Assembly (NCBI RefSeq): GCF_042682915.1
Contig: NZ_JBHUIW010000018.1
Coordinates: 1-64,000 of the forward strand
Reading direction: 5' to 3'
Length of the DNA stretch: 64,000 bases
Origin: Rhodoplanes azumiensis
GTDB taxonomy: Bacteria > Pseudomonadota > Alphaproteobacteria > Rhizobiales > Xanthobacteraceae
Position 1 is the first letter of the stretch. Every line of letters begins with the position of its first letter. Below the pieces are notes generated by a model. That model ran no database searches. It saw only the letters and a list, made by a program, of their open reading frames with translations, and was not told the origin of the DNA. The translations under genes and the position numbers were made by a program. Shown here piece after piece: positions 61,097 through 64,000 of this stretch.

Positions 61097-61858
61097 ATGA
61101 CCACCTCCTGCGGACACGTTCTCGTCACCGGCGGCGGGCGCGGGCTCGGCGCCGCGATCGTGCGGGCCGTCGTCGCGGCCGGCCACGACGTCACCTTCAC
61201 GGTGCGCTCGGCGACCGCCGAGGCCGAGGCGCTGATCGCCGAGCTGAGAGCCGCCGCGCCGGAGCGCAAGGTCGCGTTCGAGACGCTCGACCTGTCGGAT
61301 CGCGACGCCGTCGAGGCGTTCGCGAAGACGCTCGAGGAGACGCCGACCTTCGCCGGCTTCGTGCACAATGCCGGGCAGAGCTACGACGCGCTCGCCATGA
61401 TGCTCGACCAGGCCAAGGCCGAGGCCGTGATGCAGGTGAACGTCTGGTCGTTCACCCGCCTGGTCGGCGCCCTGACCCGGCCGATGATGCGCGCCAAGAG
61501 CGGGCGCATCGTCGCCATCGGCTCGATCACGGCCCTGCAGGCCAACCAGGGCAACGCCGCCTATGCGGCCTCGAAGGCCGCCCTGCTCGGCTATGTCCGC
61601 ACGCTGGCGATCGAGACGGCGCGCACCGGCGTCACCGTCAACTACGTCGCGCCCGGCTTCATCGACACCGCCATGATGGTTCCTTACGAGAAGTACCGGG
61701 CCCAGATGGAAGGCCAGATCCCGGCGCGTCGCTTCGCCCGGCCCGACGAGATCGCCGCCGTGGTGTCGTTCCTCCTGTCGCCCGCCGCCTCCTACGTCAC
61801 CGGCGCCGTGCTGCCGGTCGACGGCGGTCTCTCGGCCGCCATCGGTGTCCATCGCTGA
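61097..61858 (+). CDS. SDR-family oxidoreductase (FabG-like) inserted in the XL cluster
   Basis: A 253-aa short-chain dehydrogenase. It has the cofactor motif VLVTGGGRGLGAAIVRAV, the NAG motif GFVHNAGQSYDAL, the catalytic Ser/Tyr/Lys in IVAIGSITALQANQGNAAYA plus ASKAAL, and PGFIDTAMM. This is the arrangement of FabG, the 3-oxoacyl-ACP reductase. In the rhizobial gene order I know, an alcohol dehydrogenase follows fabF1XL directly, so this reductase is an addition that would supply the missing reduction step for chain elongation. It lies in the same transcript direction and 46 bases before the dehydrogenase. Confidence 0.9.
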   Translation: MTTSCGHVLVTGGGRGLGAAIVRAVVAAGHDVTFTVRSATAEAEALIAELRAAAPERKVAFETLDLSDRDAVEAFAKTLEETPTFAGFVHNAGQSYDALAMMLDQAKAEAVMQVNVWSFTRLVGALTRPMMRAKSGRIVAIGSITALQANQGNAAYAASKAALLGYVRTLAIETARTGVTVNYVAPGFIDTAMMVPYEKYRAQMEGQIPARRFARPDEIAAVVSFLLSPAASYVTGAVLPVDGGLSAAIGVHR

Positions 61859-61904
61859 TCTTTGCCGCGCCCCCGGCACGAACCGTCTCCAGAGGTTTCC
61901 TCAC

Positions 61905-62927
61905 ATGCGCGCCCTGATGTTGCTCGGCGACAAACAGCTCGAGCTGACCGAAATCGATCCGCCGCCGCCACCGGCGGCCGGCGAGGTGCAGGTGCGGGTC
62001 AAGGCCGTCGCGCTGAACTATCTCGACGTCTGGGGCTTTCGCGGGATGGCCTTCGCCAAGCGCAAGATGCCGCTCGTGGTCGGCGTCGAGGCGTCGGGCG
62101 AGATCGCCGCGGTCGGCGCCGACGTGACCGGCTTCACGCCGGGCCAGGGCGTCGTGATGTACGGCGCGCTCACCTGCGGCACCTGCAAGGCCTGCCGGGC
62201 CGGCCGTGACAATCTATGCGAGAACGTCGGCGGCATCATGGGCTTCCATGTCGACGGCTTCGCCCGCGAGCTGATCAACCTGCCGGCCCGGCTCGTGATC
62301 CCGGTGCCGGCCGGAGTCTCCCACACCGACGCCGCCTGCGCGCCGATCGGCTTCGCCACCGTGCAGCACATGCTGTTCGACAACGCCAAGCTCGAGCCCG
62401 GCGAGACCGTGCTGGTGCATGCCGGCGGCTCCGGCATCGGCACGGCCGCGATCCTGATGGCCAAGCAGATCGGCTGCACCGTGATCACGACGGTGGGCGA
62501 CGACGCCAAGGCCGAGAAGGCCAAGGCGCTCGGCGCCGACCACGTGATCAACTACAAGACCGACCGCTTCGAGGGCGTCACCCGCAAGCTGACGCAGAAG
62601 AAGGGCGTCGACGTGGTGTTCGAGCATGTCGGCGCCGACACGTTCAACGGCTCGCTCCTGTGCCTCAAGCGCGGCGGCCGCCTGGTCACCTGCGGCGCCA
62701 CCTCCGGCCCCACCGTGACGTTCAACCTGATGCAGCTGTTCCAGCAGCAGTACCGCATCATCGGCTCGTTCGGCGCGACGATGAAGAACATCGCCGAGTC
62801 GCTCGACAAGATGGCGGCCGGGCTGAAGCCGGTGATCGACACGACCGTGCCGCTCGCCGCGTTCGAGCGCGGGCTCGAACGGCTCGCCGGCCGCCAGGTG
62901 TTCGGCAAGGTGGTGGTGACGTTCTAG
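61905..62927 (+). CDS. adh2XL: Zinc-type alcohol dehydrogenase (Adh2XL-like)
   Basis: A 340-aa MDR-superfamily enzyme. It has the GVEASGEIAAVGADVTGFTP block, a structural-zinc-like Cys set MYGALTCGTCKACRAGRDNL, and the Rossmann motif VLVHAGGSGIGTAAILMAKQ. The position after the ketosynthases and before lpxXL matches adh2XL of R. leguminosarum, whose role in making the (omega-1)-hydroxy or other feature of the acid is not fully known. The ATG at 61905 (AGAGG, nine bases upstream) is preferred to an upstream in-frame start at 61845. Confidence 0.88.
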   Translation: MRALMLLGDKQLELTEIDPPPPPAAGEVQVRVKAVALNYLDVWGFRGMAFAKRKMPLVVGVEASGEIAAVGADVTGFTPGQGVVMYGALTCGTCKACRAGRDNLCENVGGIMGFHVDGFARELINLPARLVIPVPAGVSHTDAACAPIGFATVQHMLFDNAKLEPGETVLVHAGGSGIGTAAILMAKQIGCTVITTVGDDAKAEKAKALGADHVINYKTDRFEGVTRKLTQKKGVDVVFEHVGADTFNGSLLCLKRGGRLVTCGATSGPTVTFNLMQLFQQQYRIIGSFGATMKNIAESLDKMAAGLKPVIDTTVPLAAFERGLERLAGRQVFGKVVVTF

Positions 62928-62932
62928 GTCCG

Positions 62933-63871
62933 ATGTCCCACCTCGAGATCAAGCTGAAATTCTGGATCTGGCACACCGGCCTCGTGCTCAAGCGCGGCCT
63001 CGATCGCGTGCTGCGCGCCACTATCCGTCCGCTGATCGGCCTGTTGCGCCGGCTCGACCGCATCTCGGCGAGCGACAAGGCCGGTGCCGTGATGCGGCGC
63101 ATCGGCCCGCTGTTGCGCGAGCACAGGATCGGCCGCGCCAACCTGAAGGCCGCGTTCCCGGAGAAGTCCGACGCCGAGATCGAGCGGATTCTCTCCGGTG
63201 TGTGGGACAATCTCGGCCGCGTCGCCGTCGAGGTGATCAATCTCGACCGCATCGCCGCGCAGGGTGCGCGCGGCGAGCGGCAGTTCATCACCTACGGCGA
63301 GCGCGAGCTGAAGAGGTTCGAGGCGCTGCGCGACGCGGAAAAGCCCGCCGTCATCTTCACGGCGCATCTCGCCAATTGGGAGCTGCCCGCCGTCGTCGCC
63401 GGCATCGAGGGGCTGCGCTCGATGGCGCTGTTCCGCCGGCCCAACATGTCGTCGATCGCCGACGTGCTGATCGAGATGCGGGAGCCCTTGATGGGCACGC
63501 TGGTGCCGTCCGGCTTCGGCGCGCCGATGCGACTCGCGCGCGGCCTCGAGACCGGCCATCACGTCGGCATGCTGGTCGACCAGCACGACTCCAAGGGCGT
63601 CGAGGTGACGTTCTTCGGCCGTCCCTGCCGGGTGAGCCCGCTGATCGCCATGCTGGCGCGCGAGTACGAGTGCCCGATCCACGGCGTGCGCATCATCCGC
63701 CTGCCGGAGGGGCGGTTCACGGGCGAGATCACCGACGCGGTGGCGCCGGTGCGCGACGCCGACGGCCGCATCGACATCCAGGGCACCATGCAGGCGATCA
63801 CCGACGTGGTCGAGACGTGGGTGCGCGATCACCCCGAGCAGTGGCTGTGGCTGCATCGCCGCTGGCGGTGA
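62933..63871 (+). CDS. lpxXL: LpxXL, very-long-chain acyltransferase of lipid A
   Basis: A 312-aa LpxL/HtrB-type acyltransferase. The catalytic HLANWE motif (family H-x4-D/E) lies in IFTAHLANWELPAVV; further family blocks are FRRPNMSSIADVL, MLVDQHDSKGVEVTFFGR and HPEQWLWLHRRWR (ending). An amphipathic N-terminal segment serves as membrane association. It transfers the AcpXL-bound acid to lipid A. Its start is six bases after the adh2XL stop, and it is the last gene of the operon. Confidence 0.93.
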   Translation: MSHLEIKLKFWIWHTGLVLKRGLDRVLRATIRPLIGLLRRLDRISASDKAGAVMRRIGPLLREHRIGRANLKAAFPEKSDAEIERILSGVWDNLGRVAVEVINLDRIAAQGARGERQFITYGERELKRFEALRDAEKPAVIFTAHLANWELPAVVAGIEGLRSMALFRRPNMSSIADVLIEMREPLMGTLVPSGFGAPMRLARGLETGHHVGMLVDQHDSKGVEVTFFGRPCRVSPLIAMLAREYECPIHGVRIIRLPEGRFTGEITDAVAPVRDADGRIDIQGTMQAITDVVETWVRDHPEQWLWLHRRWR

Positions 63872-64000
63872 GACCCGGCGTCAGTCCGCGGCGGCGCACT
63901 CGGGTCGGCGCTTCGCGCCGACCGATCACAGGCTCCGCGCCGAACCCGAAATCCGGAGAAGACTCCGCAGCCCGCCACTGGAGTCCGGGTTCGCGGCTTC
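63872..64000. repeat. Operon-end hairpin and partial palindromic element
   Basis: GGTCGGCGC and GCGCCGACC form perfect nine-base arms around TTC at 63903-63923, 32 bases after the lpxXL stop, so this is a likely terminator though without a T-run. The following bases to the window end carry an ACTGGAGTCCGGGTTCGCGG stretch that is the reverse complement of part of the element at 60965-61070. The element is cut by the window edge. Confidence 0.6.

Overview
The window is GC-rich DNA (roughly 70% G+C by eye) from an alphaproteobacterium, most likely of the order Hyphomicrobiales (Rhizobiales). The strongest taxonomic evidence is the gene set at the right end: acpXL, a FabZ-type dehydratase, two ketosynthase-like proteins, a zinc-type alcohol dehydrogenase and an LpxXL acyltransferase. 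That is the rhizobial pathway for the very-long-chain fatty acid of lipid A. D-tartrate dehydratase, AcnB, DUF3300/DUF2950 and rhizobial-style palindromic intergenic repeats fit the same assignment. Genus is not decidable; a Xanthobacteraceae- or Bradyrhizobiaceae-like soil or water bacterium is my guess.

Layout. (1) 1-4107: a CRISPR array of 23 identical 36-bp repeats and 22 spacers of 36-40 bp, preceded on the minus strand by cas2 and a Cas4-Cas1 fusion. This is the adaptation half of a type I-U/I-G system. No interference genes (cas3, cas8, cas7, cas5, cas6) are visible. (2) 4191-4870: two decayed genes, a frameshifted HigA-type antitoxin and the C-terminus of a Kup potassium transporter. 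(3) 4905-13001: a complete minus-strand potassium operon: a 27-aa membrane peptide, kdpF, kdpA, kdpB, kdpC, kdpD, kdpE. (4) 13667-25855: small-molecule catabolism, with two LysR regulators divergent from their presumed targets (a tripartite-transporter binding protein plus LigJ; and tartrate dehydratase), a glycoside hydrolase, an acyltransferase, an ACMSD-type amidohydrolase and a tRNA with a CAT anticodon. (5) 26173-40382: housekeeping and envelope genes (acnB, formate/nitrite channel, hydrolase, aminotransferase, M48 protease-TPR, DsbA-like protein, UDP-glucose dehydrogenase, diguanylate cyclase, DUF3300/DUF2950). (6) 40757-53848: an exopolysaccharide cluster with five or six glycosyltransferases, a Wzc-type chain-length kinase, a MurJ-type flippase and a polysaccharide deacetylase, most with overlapping stop/start codons. 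(7) 54023-57270: an orphan EAL phosphodiesterase, a carboxymuconolactone-decarboxylase-like protein and two small membrane proteins. (8) 57505-63871: the XL lipid A fatty-acid operon.

How the genes work together. UDP-glucuronate from Ugd can feed the polysaccharide cluster, which is flanked by c-di-GMP genes that often control such polymers. The XL operon supplies the C28-type acyl chain of lipid A. Both concern the outer envelope, as do the M48 and DsbA proteins. The kdp operon is the potassium-scavenging system, and the dead kup fragment beside it suggests loss of a neighbouring low-affinity potassium gene. Intergenic gaps repeatedly carry GC-rich palindromes (REP-like), including one between cas4-cas1 and cas2 and several within or at the ends of operons.

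Most noteworthy are the adaptation-only CRISPR locus with a terminator-like hairpin in its leader, the small conserved-looking peptide gene ahead of kdpF, the ketosynthase homologue without a catalytic cysteine, and an insertion of a FabG-like reductase into the XL operon.
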